64,000 bases of DNA from JBBRYW01 sp038253945 (GTDB taxonomy: Bacteria; Actinomycetota; Thermoleophilia; Gaiellales; Gaiellaceae): positions 1 through 64,000 of the forward strand of contig JBBSGR010000004.1 in NCBI GenBank assembly GCA_038253945.1, written 5' to 3'. The notes under the pieces are model-generated. The model did no database searches. It saw only the letters and a program-made list of their open reading frames with translations, and was not told the origin of the DNA. A program made the position numbers and the translations under genes. Position 1 is the first letter of the stretch. Each line of letters opens with the position of its first letter. This document shows, piece after piece, positions 1 through 8,344 of this stretch.

Positions 1-155
1 ACGCCGAAGGCGTGATCGGTGAGCTGAAGAACCAGGGCACCGCGGCTCGCGCCCAGCGGCGCGGCACGCCCCACTTCCACGTCCAGCTGCTGCTTAACTG
101 CACCGCGGTCAACTGTAAGCGGCTCGCCGATCACGCCCAGCAGGGGCAGGGCGGG
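1..155 (+). pseudogene. IS1182-like transposase, C-terminal end only
   Basis: The frame entering from the window edge reads EGVIGELKNQ, then RRGTPHFHVQLLLNCTAVN and CKRLADHA. This is the pattern of the C-terminal helix region of IS1182-type DDE transposases (RRG, then a conserved N and K-R-L). The rest of the gene lies outside the window. The open frame runs on to 317, but its Ala/Pro/Arg-rich tail has no transposase character. A candidate element terminus lies at about 342-361. Whether the complete element is intact cannot be judged from here. Confidence 0.5.
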
Positions 156-563
156 GTCGCAGCCGCGCCACAGACTGCGGAGTCGCAGCCGCGGCCGGCC
201 AGATCGCGCGCAGCCGCCGCGCAGCCCGCGACAGCCGCCGCCGATCTCGCCCTCTGGCTCGCCGCACTCCTTGCCGCCGCTCCCTGCGCGTGCGATTACC
301 CGATCTCGCTCAACTGAGCCACGCGGCCGTGCTCAAGGCGCCTTCTTGGACAGGCCCCTAAGCGGTTCCGAGCCTCGTCGCAAGGCCACCACGACCACGT
401 GGAGTGAGCCGCGGCAGGGCGCTCGTTCTGGGGACACGCCCGAACGCTGGCGCATTCGAGGGTGTCGCCCCTGCCACATCTACGCACGTCCATGCACCGC
501 GTCTGTTCAGCGAACTCGGGCGCGACCGCTCGCGAAACTCGGTAGGGCGCGTCGGTATCTACT
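156..563. other. Intergenic; probable end of the IS1182-like element
   Basis: I see no coding signal here. The stretch around 342-361, read on the minus strand, begins TTAGGGGCCTGTCCAAGAAG. Its first bases (TAGGGGCCTG) also occur at 9802-9811, beside the second IS1182-like remnant. That is consistent with both being the terminal repeat next to the transposase 3' end. Confidence 0.3.
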
Positions 564-1184
564 CTACTTCGGCGCGGTGACGGCGAGTGCCTGGTCGACG
601 AGGTCGTCAAGGCTCGTGGCCGCCGCCGCGTGCCGTGCGGCGGCGAGCTGCTCGGGAGGTAGCTCGGCCTCGAGAGCCTCGAGCGCCGGTCGCGCCGCGA
701 TGCTGTACGCAGGCGGGAGCTGCTCGTGGCCGAGTGCGAAGGTGAGCACCGTCGCGGCCTGCTCCCGCTCGCCCGTCTCGCGGAGCACCGCGCCGGCGCC
801 GCTCAGCGCGAGCAGCTCGAGCGAGATCGCCTCCGAGGTGTGTGCCCGCTCGAGCGACGCGCGGAACGTCCGCTGCGCCTCGTCGACGTCACCGAGCGCC
901 AGCGCAGCAAAGCCGATCCGGCAAAGGGCGGCGATCTTGCCCCACCTGTGGTTGACCTCGCTGAACGCCTTGTAGCCGACCCGACCAAGCCGCAGCGCTT
1001 CCTCGTACTCCTCTATGCCGTAGGCGCTGAGGCTCGCGCGGCTCAACGCGTAGCCGGCACCGCCCGCATTCCCTGCGGCGTGGAGCTTCAGACGTTGCGA
1101 GCACTTCGACGACGATCTCGCATGTCGGTAGACGCGGATGACAGCCTCGACGGGTTGCCCCGCGAAGAACGCCAGTGCGCACAT
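564..1184 (-). CDS. TPR-like helical-repeat protein, probably a regulator fragment
   Basis: This 206-residue product is rich in Ala, Leu and Glu and has the spacing of tetratricopeptide repeats: A-L-R-L-G-R-V-G-Y-K-A-F, then W-G-K-I-A-A-L-C-R-I-G. This resembles the C-terminal repeat region of AfsR-type or cyclase-type regulators. It has no signal peptide, membrane segment or DNA-binding domain. The ATG lies five codons after the stop of the SARP gene upstream and in the same frame, so it could be a piece of a larger, now separated regulator or a small cotranscribed protein. A remnant is at least as likely as an intact gene. Confidence 0.45.
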   Translation of the reverse strand: MCALAFFAGQPVEAVIRVYRHARSSSKCSQRLKLHAAGNAGGAGYALSRASLSAYGIEEYEEALRLGRVGYKAFSEVNHRWGKIAALCRIGFAALALGDVDEAQRTFRASLERAHTSEAISLELLALSGAGAVLRETGEREQAATVLTFALGHEQLPPAYSIAARPALEALEAELPPEQLAAARHAAAATSLDDLVDQALAVTAPK

Positions 1185-1199
1185 CCCGTCGCGGGCGCG

Positions 1200-4100
1200 C
1201 TATCGATCGACCAGCGAGCCTCGTGCGGTGATGACGCGGTCGACGTATGCGCCCCGAAGCCACCGGTCGTTCGGCGTTGATCGACTGGTGGCGGCTCCGA
1301 TACGGAAGATCGTCACGGCACCCGAGGTCAGATCTCCGTTCTCGTCGAAGCGAATCGGTCCGAGGATGCCTCGGGCGGCGCCCGCGGCTCGAAGTTGCCG
1401 GTTGACTGAGGCGCGTGTTCCGTCCGAGCGAGCGATCGCGTCGAGAAGCAATTCGGCGGCAGCGGCGGCATAGGTCGCCGTGTACCACTGAATCCGATGG
1501 CGGTAGCTTCGCGCGAACGCTGCGAGGAACCTCTTGCCGACGCGCCCGAGAGCAGGATCCGGCATACCCGCGAGGCTGACGTAGAGCCCGTTCGCCGAAG
1601 AGCCCGCGGCGTGGATCAGCTCGGGCACGGGAAGGAAGCCGTCGGGCGCGATCAGCGTGACATCGGGGCCGAGCGTCGCGCGGAGGTCACGGATCAGTCG
1701 CGCCCCGTTCGAGAACTGGTGGCCCCCGAGGAAGACGCCGTCGGCCCCGGAGCGCTCGATCCGTCGGGCGAGCGGGCGGTAGCTCGCCGCATGGGCATTC
1801 CAGTTCGCTGAGCCGGCCAACCTGAGCCGAAGCTTGGCAGCAGCCCGCAGGAAGTACGCGTCGAGCCCGCCGTTCTGGCCGTCGTCCAAGACGAACACGC
1901 GCCGCAGTTGGAGCTGCTTGGCGAGCTGCGCGTCGGCGGCCGCCTGCAGATGATCGGCCGCGATCACGCGAACATAGTTCCGTTCACCGGTTGGGTACCG
2001 AAAGCGGAGCTCGCCGGGGCGGGTGCCGGGTCCTGCGCGGGTCAGGCCGAGGTAGGTGTTCGCGGGACTGATGATCGGCAGCGGGCCGGGGCCGCGGCTC
2101 GTCACTCGGATCTCGATGCCGCTGCAGAAGTTGTCGTAGGCGCCGACGACGCCGACGATCGCTGGATCGGCTGCGTACGCCTTTGCATTCGTGCCGCACT
2201 TCTCGAAGTCGAAGCCGCCTGCCTGAGGCGTCGAGTCGTCGCAGGAGCGGTAGCCGACCGTGTACTTGCCAGCCCTGAACCGCCGCTGCTGCAGGACGAA
2301 CGACACTGCAGCGGCCATTGTCTGAGTGGCGACGTGCGGGAAGCCTTGCAGCGGCAGGTCCGAGACGACTACCAGGTCGGGACGGCCCGGGCCGTAGACG
2401 AGCGCGCCGCACTTCGCTTCGGGCAGCGCCTTCACCACCCAGCCCGCGTTCGCGCTGGCGGCGACGTTCTGGGGTGCTCCCACCTTGATCACGGCAACGC
2501 TGTTCGTCCGCGGGTCGATCCTGAGGAGCTTGTCGTCGAGATGGTTGACGACCCAGACGGCGTCTCCGCCGGCATCGACGACTGCCCCGCCGGGGCCCAC
2601 GTCGATCGTCTTCGTCAGCGACGGCGGCCCGGGCTCTACGCGCCAGAGCGCGCCGCCGAACGGATCCGTGACCCAAACTGCACCGGAGCCGACGGCGATG
2701 TCATTCATGCTGCCCGCCATGAGACGGATGCTCTGCGCGACCCGGTTCGAGCGAGGACTGATGCGGGCGACGGCGGAGCGTGACTGATCGATGACCCAGA
2801 TTCCCTCGGCGCCCGCCGCGATCGCCGAGGCGGCGATGCCGTGGACCGTCGCCACGATCTCGTTCGTTTCGGCGTCGATCCGGGAGATGGTGCCGTCCGG
2901 GTTGATCGCCCAGGCGCTTCCGGCGGCGAGCGCTATGCGCGACTCGCCGGCCCGTCCGCCCGCCGGCGGACCGCGCGGGAGGCGGATCGTCGTCGTGCGG
3001 CGACCGGTCTCCAGATCGAACCGCCCGATCGCGCTCGAGGAGTCGCCGACCCAGAGGGAGCCGTAGCCGACGGCGAGGTCCGTTGGAGTCGAGCCGGTTC
3101 CGAAGGTGCCGGCGAGCTTCCGCGCCTTCAGGTCGATCCGAGAGATCGTCCGATCGTCCGCGTTGAGCGTCCACGCTGCGTCGGCACTCAGCACGATGCT
3201 CGACGGCGTGTTGCCGACCCGCACCGTGTCGACGACGCGATTCGACTGCGAGTCGATGATTCCGACGGCGTTTCCGTATCCGGCAAGCGAAGGGCCGCTC
3301 CCCTCGTGGAGCCACTCGAGGAACGTCGTACCGGCTGCGGCTGACGCGAGCAGCGCGCCCAGCACCAGCGCAGCAGCCTTCACGTGGGGGCGCCTCGTCT
3401 CGCCGCTGCTGCCAGGCGTAGCCTCCGGGGATCGAGGGGGTGCGGCCAGCAACGGATCCTGCGCGAGGATCTGACGCTCGAGTTGACGCAGGGCCGGGCC
3501 GGGCTCCAATCCGAGCTCCTCTCCGAGTAGGCGGCGAACGTTTTGGTAGGCCTGCAGCGCCTGCGCCTGGCGGCCGGAGCGATACAGCGCGATCATCAGC
3601 TGGCCGCGGACCCGCTCGCCAAGAGGATGCTTAGCAACGAGCGCCTCGAGTTCGGAAACGAGGGCATCGTGGCGGCCAAGCGCGAGGTCGGCTTCGATCC
3701 GATCCTCGACCGCGGATAGCCAGAGCGCCTCGAGTCTGGCGATCTCGACCTGCGCGAACGAGTCGTAGGCGAACTCTCCGAGCGGCGGGCCGCGCCAGAG
3801 CGTCAGCGCCTCACGGATCGAAATTCCAGCCGCCTCCGCCCGCCCGGCTGCAAGCGCGCCTCGCCCCTCATCGAGCAGAGACTGGAACCGATCGAGGTCG
3901 AGCTCGCCTGGCGCCACCCTGAGCACGTATCCGTGCGGGCGCGTCAGCAGGATCCCGTTCGGACCTTTGTCTGCCGGCCCGTCGGTCGATTCGCCCTCGA
4001 GTGCTCGGCGCAGCTTCGAGACGAGCGCGTGGACGCTCTTCGTCGCGCTCGGCGGCGGGTCGGCGCGCCAGAGCTCCTCGATGATCTCGTCGACCGGAAC

Positions 4101-4217
4101 GACCTGGTTCGCCCGCAGAAGGAGGAGCGCGAGCAGAGCTCGTTGCTGATGCCCCCCGAGCGTAAGCGGCAGCCCGTCGTGATCGACCTCGAAGGGACCG
4201 AGAACTCGGAAATTCAT
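1200..4217 (-). CDS. Membrane-anchored SARP/BTAD regulator with beta-propeller and periplasmic-binding domain
   Basis: This is a 1005-residue one-component sensor-regulator. Residues 1-100 are an OmpR-type winged helix (Trans_Reg_C: A-L-L-A-L-L-L-L-R-A-N-Q, then S-K-L-R-R-A-L). Residues 105-255 are the bacterial transcriptional activation (BTAD) helical domain ending L-G-E-E-L-G-L-E-P-G. One transmembrane helix spans about 280-300. Residues 315-600 are YVTN-like propeller repeats (D-x-x-S-N-R-V-V, L-W-V-G-D, A-V-W-V-T-D). The remaining ~390 residues resemble LivJ-type branched-chain amino-acid binding proteins (VVGVVGAYDNFC; LPIISPANTYLGLTR). DNA binding should be cytoplasmic and both C-terminal domains extracytoplasmic. 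The ATG at 4217 is preferred to an in-frame TTG at 4223. SARP proteins usually activate nearby biosynthetic or transport genes, but no obvious target cluster lies beside it. Confidence 0.85.
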   Translation of the reverse strand: MNFRVLGPFEVDHDGLPLTLGGHQQRALLALLLLRANQVVPVDEIIEELWRADPPPSATKSVHALVSKLRRALEGESTDGPADKGPNGILLTRPHGYVLRVAPGELDLDRFQSLLDEGRGALAAGRAEAAGISIREALTLWRGPPLGEFAYDSFAQVEIARLEALWLSAVEDRIEADLALGRHDALVSELEALVAKHPLGERVRGQLMIALYRSGRQAQALQAYQNVRRLLGEELGLEPGPALRQLERQILAQDPLLAAPPRSPEATPGSSGETRRPHVKAAALVLGALLASAAAGTTFLEWLHEGSGPSLAGYGNAVGIIDSQSNRVVDTVRVGNTPSSIVLSADAAWTLNADDRTISRIDLKARKLAGTFGTGSTPTDLAVGYGSLWVGDSSSAIGRFDLETGRRTTTIRLPRGPPAGGRAGESRIALAAGSAWAINPDGTISRIDAETNEIVATVHGIAASAIAAGAEGIWVIDQSRSAVARISPRSNRVAQSIRLMAGSMNDIAVGSGAVWVTDPFGGALWRVEPGPPSLTKTIDVGPGGAVVDAGGDAVWVVNHLDDKLLRIDPRTNSVAVIKVGAPQNVAASANAGWVVKALPEAKCGALVYGPGRPDLVVVSDLPLQGFPHVATQTMAAAVSFVLQQRRFRAGKYTVGYRSCDDSTPQAGGFDFEKCGTNAKAYAADPAIVGVVGAYDNFCSGIEIRVTSRGPGPLPIISPANTYLGLTRAGPGTRPGELRFRYPTGERNYVRVIAADHLQAAADAQLAKQLQLRRVFVLDDGQNGGLDAYFLRAAAKLRLRLAGSANWNAHAASYRPLARRIERSGADGVFLGGHQFSNGARLIRDLRATLGPDVTLIAPDGFLPVPELIHAAGSSANGLYVSLAGMPDPALGRVGKRFLAAFARSYRHRIQWYTATYAAAAAELLLDAIARSDGTRASVNRQLRAAGAARGILGPIRFDENGDLTSGAVTIFRIGAATSRSTPNDRWLRGAYVDRVITARGSLVDR

Positions 4218-4227
4218 GCGCAAAGGC

Positions 4228-4247
4228 GTTCGCCTGCGGCGAACCTA
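4228..4247 (-). promoter_or_regulatory. Inverted repeat and -10-like site upstream of the SARP gene
   Basis: A perfect inverted repeat, GTTCGCC-tgc-GGCGAAC (4228-4244), lies 11 bp upstream of the ATG. On the minus strand a TAGGTT hexamer (4242-4247) overlaps its distal arm. It could be an autoregulatory operator; function is inferred. Confidence 0.35.
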
Positions 4248-4378
4248 GCAGCCAGAACGCGCGGCAGGAACCGGGCCAAGGAAACTCACAACCCTGCGCC
4301 AAGGCGATTCCAGCCGATCGCCAACCGCTCCTCGAGACGATCGCTAAGCAATGACGATCGGCGAAAGCGAGGGCGAGG

Positions 4379-4588
4379 ATGGCCGTGTCTGACTGGAACT
4401 TGCTGGCAGCTGGTTCGGCGGCAGTCGGGATCGGCCTTGCCGCCGTGATCGCTTCCAGACGACGTGGGACGAGGCGTCGAGCCGCTTTGGCGAGCGACGC
4501 CGTCGAAAGCGAACCGAAAAGGAGGATCGATGTCGTGGCGATCGACGAGGGGCCCGCACGCGCCCCGAAGCAAGAGGCGAAACCGTGA
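4379..4588 (+). CDS. Possible small single-pass membrane protein
   Basis: This 69-residue reading frame starts with ATG and has one hydrophobic helix at about residues 7-25 (LLAAGSAAVGIGLAAVIAS), then an R-R-R-G-T-R-R-R cluster and a charged tail. That would place the tail in the cytoplasm. It ends 28 bp before the strong ribosome binding site of the exported protein gene at 4617 and reads in the same direction. No family is recognised. It is short and not unusually codon-biased, so it may be spurious. Confidence 0.35.
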   Translation: MAVSDWNLLAAGSAAVGIGLAAVIASRRRGTRRRAALASDAVESEPKRRIDVVAIDEGPARAPKQEAKP

Positions 4589-4616
4589 TCTCGGACAAGG
4601 AAGGAAAGGAGTTTCG

Positions 4617-5246
4617 ATGTTTGCACGTATAGGCCATTTGCTGCGGAGGCCGTCGCCGGCGACGGCGCTCGCGGTGCTCGCGCTGACCGTCGCGCTGACG
4701 GGCACAGCCGGTGCTGCCGGCGTGCTCGTGACGAGCAGCCACATCCAGGACGGAACGATCCAGACCGTCGACATCAGCAAGGCAGCGCGGGCGCACCTCA
4801 AGCGCGACGAAACGACCGGCGACAGCATCGAGGGGTCGTGGTCGATCACGGTCACCCGTGTCAATCCCCCGCCGGGCCTCCCGGCGACCTTCGAGTCGTT
4901 GATGACGTTCGCCGCGGGGGGTGGGCTCGTCGAGACCAGCAGTACCGGCACCAGGGGCCGCGGTCCCGCGCACGGCGTCTGGGAGCAGATCAGGGGCCGG
5001 GAGCGGATCAGAAACGGCCTTTACGCCACCACGATGCTGCTGTTCCGGTTCGACCCGGTGACTGGCGCTCTACTGGGGTCACAGAAGGTGAACCGGACGA
5101 TGCGGCTGTCGGAGGATGGACAGACGTTCCGGGCTGTCTCGATCGCGACGCAATACGACCCCACAGGGAACGTCGTGCTCGGCGGGCTGCGGGCGACTGA
5201 GGTCGGCGAGCGAATCCAGCTCGAGCGGATTCCCGATCTGCCATGA
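4617..5246 (+). CDS. Exported protein of unknown function
   Basis: The ATG at 4617 is preceded by AAGGAAAGGAG at ideal spacing, so the start is well supported. The 209-residue product has a Sec-type signal sequence (residues 1-33: basic N-terminus, then TALAVLALTVALTGTAGAAG). It is followed by a segment (V-T-S-S-H-I-Q-D-G-T-I-Q-T-V-D-I-S) like those found just after the signal peptide in many exported actinobacterial proteins. The rest looks beta-rich (repeated G-x-W, S-x-T-V-T-R, L-L-F-R-F-D) and has no motif I can assign. It is probably cotranscribed with the exported protein at 5317, 70 bp downstream. Confidence 0.75.
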   Translation: MFARIGHLLRRPSPATALAVLALTVALTGTAGAAGVLVTSSHIQDGTIQTVDISKAARAHLKRDETTGDSIEGSWSITVTRVNPPPGLPATFESLMTFAAGGGLVETSSTGTRGRGPAHGVWEQIRGRERIRNGLYATTMLLFRFDPVTGALLGSQKVNRTMRLSEDGQTFRAVSIATQYDPTGNVVLGGLRATEVGERIQLERIPDLP

Positions 5247-5316
5247 CCGAGAGAACGCGACCGGCGACCATTCCACGAACGCAGATTCGTCCTTGAACGA
5301 GAAAGAGGAGAACGTC

Positions 5317-5856
5317 GTGTTCCACATGCATTCAAGGGCGGGCGGGTTGGCCGGCGCAGCCGTCGTGCTCACGCTGCTGCTCGTAGGAGTCCACGCTGCG
5401 CTGGCCGACCCGCAGACCGAAAGCGTTTACGCCGACGGCCAGACCTACCAGATCAACACCGGGGCCGCGGTCGTCTTCGACGCCGCGCCGGGCCTGCTCC
5501 GACGGGCCTCGCCGATCTACATCATCGGCTTTCCCGTGGCAGCGGGGACGACCGGTCCGATCAGGTTGCCGTCCGGCTACCAGCCGCAAAACAACGGCCT
5601 TCCGTCCCCGATTCCGTACCACGACCACGTGCTGGTCGCTACCCCAGGTCAGCCGAGCTACGGCGCCCCGCTCAGAGTCGTGCAATTGCGGTACACGTGG
5701 GCGTACGCCGACAGCCCCAACTTCGTTCCGGTGAAGAGCTACGGCGAGCTCGTGGCGGGCGAAGCCGCGGGGATCTTCGAGGCGATCAACCCGGATGCGG
5801 CGAATCCGTACGAGATCTGGACGGCGACGGTGCTGATCCGCCCGATCGTGCCATAA
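5317..5856 (+). CDS. Exported protein of unknown function
   Basis: The GTG at 5317 has AAAGAGGAG 6 nt upstream; an ATG at 5326 is the alternative. The 179-residue product starts with a short basic segment and a hydrophobic signal sequence (AGGLAGAAVVLTLLLVGVHAALA), with probable cleavage after A-L-A. The mature part is beta-rich with several Pro/Gly/Tyr turns and a Y-H-D-H-V-L-V-A-T-P-G-Q-P-S-Y-G stretch of the kind seen in compact secreted domains. No cysteines or known catalytic motif are visible. It pairs with the exported protein upstream. A strong hairpin starts 14 bp after its stop. Confidence 0.75.
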   Translation: MFHMHSRAGGLAGAAVVLTLLLVGVHAALADPQTESVYADGQTYQINTGAAVVFDAAPGLLRRASPIYIIGFPVAAGTTGPIRLPSGYQPQNNGLPSPIPYHDHVLVATPGQPSYGAPLRVVQLRYTWAYADSPNFVPVKSYGELVAGEAAGIFEAINPDAANPYEIWTATVLIRPIVP

Positions 5857-5869
5857 CCCCAGAACCCCG

Positions 5870-5908
5870 CGAGGAGCAGCATCGATTCGCCCACGCTGCT
5901 GCTCCTCG
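5870..5908 (+). terminator. Hairpin after the exported-protein pair
   Basis: Perfect 11-bp arms CGAGGAGCAGC (5870-5880) and GCTGCTCCTCG (5898-5908) enclose a 17-nt loop. There is no clear T-tract, so termination is inferred from position. Confidence 0.5.
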
Positions 5909-6025
5909 CCACCGGGACGATCCCCGAAGTCGAGCGCGCAATTGCCTCAGGGACTCCCGCGCGTGGGGTGTCGGTGTGCGGTCGGCAGGGCACTGCTCGA
6001 ATCGCAGGATCCGGGTGGCTACTAG

Positions 6026-6340
6026 CTAGCGCTGCGCGACCGCACCACGGGTCGGTCGTTCACGACCGAACGTCGCATGCGCGCCCCCGAGACAGCCTCG
6101 GCGGAGTGGATCGTCGAGGCTCCGGCGGTTTGCCTGCACCTCTGCGTGCAGCTCGCCCTGGCCGAGTTCCGCCGGATCGGCTTCAGCGCCGCGTCCGCGT
6201 CGGCCGGCGCCCACACAGGGCCGATCGACGATCCGGCCTGGCTCGCCGAGCGGCTCGCGATCGGATTGCGCGGCGCCGCACCCGCTGCACACCCCGGCGC
6301 CTTGTCTGCCGCCGGGGTCTCCTTCGACGTGGAGACCCGC
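6026..6340 (+). pseudogene. G1-family (eqolisin/peptidase A4) glutamic peptidase, C-terminal remnant
   Basis: One frame reads ALRDRTTGRSFTT, then TASAEWIVEAP, then L-A-x-F-x-x-I-x-F-S-A-A-S-A-S, then GALSAAGVSFDVET. This is the order of conserved blocks in the C-terminal half of G1 peptidases, where the E of SAEWIVEAP is the catalytic glutamate. The frame meets a stop just upstream (about 6019-6024), no start or signal peptide can be joined to it, and it runs on without a stop past the natural end of the family. I read it as a truncated relic of a secreted acid peptidase. Confidence 0.6.
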
Positions 6341-6443
6341 GACCGCCTGGGTCGCGGCGAGGACCCGGCCGTGGAGCGCGAGCCGGGCGAGCGTTGCAGC
6401 ACTTTAACTGCGCTTCAGAAAGTCCAAAGGTCGTGCGGAGACA

Positions 6444-6695
6444 ATGTCGCGGAAAGCATTGATCCTCATGGCGCTCCTCAGCGCCGGAGCTGCAGCCTTG
6501 GTGGACGGAGGTTACGGAACTCGATCGCAGTCAAGTCCGAGGGCGGTGGTATTCGCGCGGCCCTCGCGCAAGCCACTCCGGGGCGCAGAACCGTCGCTAA
6601 CGGTCGCAAGTTTCGCTCCCGGATGGTCGATCCGTGCGATGCTCGTCGACGCTCACGCGGGAATTCACCGAAAGGAGAGGCGATGGTCACCGTAG
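6444..6695 (+). CDS. Possible small exported protein (weak)
   Basis: This 83-residue frame has a signal-like start (M-S-R-K-A-L-I-L-M-A-L-L-S-A-G-A-A-A-L-V). Its 3' end overlaps the well-supported monooxygenase-like start at 6683 by 13 bp. No family is recognised. It may be chance. Confidence 0.2.
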   Translation: MSRKALILMALLSAGAAALVDGGYGTRSQSSPRAVVFARPSRKPLRGAEPSLTVASFAPGWSIRAMLVDAHAGIHRKERRWSP

Positions 6696-6985
6696 GTCTA
6701 TGGGTTCCGTTGGAGGCGAAGCCCGGCAAAGAGGACGATGTGGCTCGCTTCCTCGAAGGAGGACGAGCGCTCGTCGACGCGGAACCGGCGACGACTGCCT
6801 GGTTCGCAATCCGGCTGAGCGAGTCTCAGTTCGCGATCTTCGACGTTTTCCCGGATGACTCGGGCCGCCAAGCACACTTGTCGGGCGAGGTTGCTGAGGC
6901 GCTGATGTCGCAGGCCGACGATCTTTTCGCGAAGCCTCCCGACATCAAGCCGATCGACATGATCGCAGCCAAGCTCGCAGAGTAA
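6683..6985 (+). CDS. Antibiotic-biosynthesis-monooxygenase (ABM) fold small protein
   Basis: The start ATG has AAAGGAGAG at 6671-6679. The 100-residue product has the ferredoxin-like ABM pattern: an opening strand ending P-L-E-A-K-P-G-K-E-D-D-V-A-R-F-L, a central A-T-T-A-W-F-A-I-R-L, then F-A-I-F-D-V-F-P-D-D-S-G-R-Q-A-H-L-S-G and a C-terminal helix. ABM proteins are dimeric. Some oxidise polyketides or degrade haem, but many are uncharacterised, so no substrate is proposed. It is an intact gene inside otherwise degraded surroundings. Confidence 0.8.
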   Translation: MVTVGLWVPLEAKPGKEDDVARFLEGGRALVDAEPATTAWFAIRLSESQFAIFDVFPDDSGRQAHLSGEVAEALMSQADDLFAKPPDIKPIDMIAAKLAE

Positions 6986-6998
6986 CGATAGCCTCCGG

Positions 6999-7234
6999 CA
7001 CACGACCGCAACCGAACTGATCCGGCAAGGCGTGAAGCCGGAACAGGTGCAACTCTGCTCGGCCACCACGCTGCGAGCTTCACGATGGACACCTACGCCC
7101 ATGCACGCTCGGCGGACCTCCCGGATGGCGAGGTTCTCGACGAGCTAATCGGTGGGGGACCCGTGGGGGACCAAGACGAGCCGATACCAGCCGAGACGCG
7201 ACCACACCTGCACCTAGTAGAAAAGGTGATTTAG
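6999..7234 (+). pseudogene. Tyrosine recombinase (phage integrase), frameshifted C-terminal remnant
   Basis: The first frame gives ELIRQGVKPEQVQL. After a one-base deletion at about 7055-7057 the next frame gives LGHHAASFTMDTYAHA and runs to a TAG at 7234. These are the helix before the H-x-x-R/H motif and the catalytic LGH...TxDTYAH block, whose tyrosine is the nucleophile. Only the last ~75 residues survive. It lies 50 bp from a tRNA-Gln 3' half in the usual integrase-attachment-site arrangement, so it most likely marks one end of a former integrative element. Confidence 0.65.
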
Positions 7235-7582
7235 CAGGGTCTTACTCAGACAAACCGAGACGACCCGAGACGCCTCGGGTCTACTCTGGATCAGGTAGTC
7301 AAGGTTCGAGTCCTTGCCCCGCAGCCTCACAAACCAGCTGGAAACAGCGGGTTTCGTGTTTTCAGTGTAGACGCGGGAAAACGGCCTGGGGCGATGGTCT
7401 GGGCAACACGGGCTTTCGCGTCCGCCCCTGCATCGCTCGCAGCGCCGGGCATCCTCGATCGCGACACCGCCGCAGCGTCCGCAGCGGTTCCCGACCGGCC
7501 GCTCGAGTGCTTCGCGCCGCCGCCGCGGCGACCTGGCGGGCAGGCGCTGCCAGTCGAACTCAGAGCCGCAGCTCGAGCACAT
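7214..7582 (-). CDS. Possible small zinc-ribbon protein (weak)
   Basis: This 122-residue frame has three C-x-x-C pairs in its first half (C-S-S-C-G-S-E-F, C-G-R-C-G-G, C-E-R-C-R-G-G), as in zinc-ribbon proteins. The second half simply reads through the tRNA-Gln fragment in antisense (G-K-D-S-N-L-D) and is unlikely to be a natural C-terminus. It is either a gene whose 3' end was replaced by the integration event or a chance frame. Confidence 0.3.
   Translation of the reverse strand: MCSSCGSEFDWQRLPARSPRRRREALERPVGNRCGRCGGVAIEDARRCERCRGGRESPCCPDHRPRPFSRVYTENTKPAVSSWFVRLRGKDSNLDYLIQSRPEASRVVSVCLSKTLLNHLFY
7285..7325 (+). other. 3' half of tRNA-Gln(CUG), probable attachment-site duplicate
   Basis: The sequence begins at the anticodon (CTG GATCAG), continues through the variable loop and has a perfect T-arm (CAAGG-TTCGAGT-CCTTG). 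It ends with acceptor strand CCCCGCA, a G discriminator and CC. No 5' half (acceptor TGCGGGG, D-arm) is present. A 3' tRNA half next to an integrase remnant is the usual result of site-specific integration into a tRNA gene. The complete tRNA-Gln must be elsewhere. Confidence 0.65.
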
Positions 7583-7921
7583 CTTTCGACCCGGAGTCGC
7601 GCGTTTAGCGCGGCGCTCCGGGACGCGGGATCTGGCGCAGCTTGGTCAGCGATGGGATGCATCCCCCTCTTCATACTCGTTTGGTTTGGATTTCCGCTCC
7701 ACGACGATTTGGCCGGGCGTGGGGTCACAGGCCACTCGCCCAGAGATTGCACCGACCCCTTTCGTTCATGCTCGCGCTCTCGCTCCGCCCTTGCGTCCGC
7801 TGCCACGGTCGAGGGCAGGCGCTGCCCAGCCGAGTCGGGGCAAGGTCGCCGGCGTAGTCATTGCGCTTCCCTCACGAGGACCGGATAAGGTCGCCCCACC
7901 CCACGCATGGAGGATCGCGCC

Positions 7922-8203
7922 ATGAGCATCGTTGTTCGCTTCAACCCCGCAAACCTGACGACCGAGAAGTACGACGAAAGTATCCGGCGGCTTGAGGAGG
8001 CGGCCGGCGGGTTTCCTCCGGACGGACTCGATTATCACGTTTGCTTCGGGTCGAAAGGAAACCTGCGCGTCAGTGAGATCTGGGACTCTCGGGAACAGCT
8101 CGAGGCGTTTGGTAAGCGGCTGATGCCCATTCTGGCCGATGTCGGAATCGAGGTTCCCGGCGAGCCGGAGATCTTCGAGGCTCACAACATCGTCAAGCGC
8201 TAG
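7922..8203 (+). CDS. Small alpha/beta protein of unknown function
   Basis: The ATG at 7922 gives 93 residues; an ATG at 7907 in the same frame would add five. The protein opens S-I-V-V-R-F-N-P-A-N-L-T-T-E-K-Y-D-E-S, then L-D-Y-H-V-C-F-G-S-K-G-N-L-R-V-S-E-I-W-D-S and a C-terminal P-E-I-F-E-A-H-N-I-V. This strand-helix-strand order is like dimeric alpha+beta barrel (ABM-like) proteins, often annotated only as conserved hypothetical. It stands alone between mobile remnants. An imperfect stem-loop follows 14 bp after the stop. Confidence 0.65.
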   Translation: MSIVVRFNPANLTTEKYDESIRRLEEAAGGFPPDGLDYHVCFGSKGNLRVSEIWDSREQLEAFGKRLMPILADVGIEVPGEPEIFEAHNIVKR

Positions 8204-8217
8204 GTGCGGCAGGTTTC

Positions 8218-8234
8218 CGCCAATCGTTTTGGCG
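8218..8234 (+). terminator. Small hairpin after the 7922-8203 gene
   Basis: CGCCAA-tcgtt-TTGGCG, a perfect 6-bp stem. It lacks a T-tract. Confidence 0.3.
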
Positions 8235-8344
8235 AGGGCTCCTGCTGCTCGGACGGCTGTTTGACCTGGACGACGGACACGATCGCCGGCCGCACGTAGA
8301 GCAGCCCCAGTCGACGAAGGCCTCGAGCAGTTCGCCGGATGCCT

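Noticed and set aside
1138..1473. Plus-strand frame of 111 residues opposite the SARP C-terminus
   Set aside because: Mirror frame of a well-supported domain.
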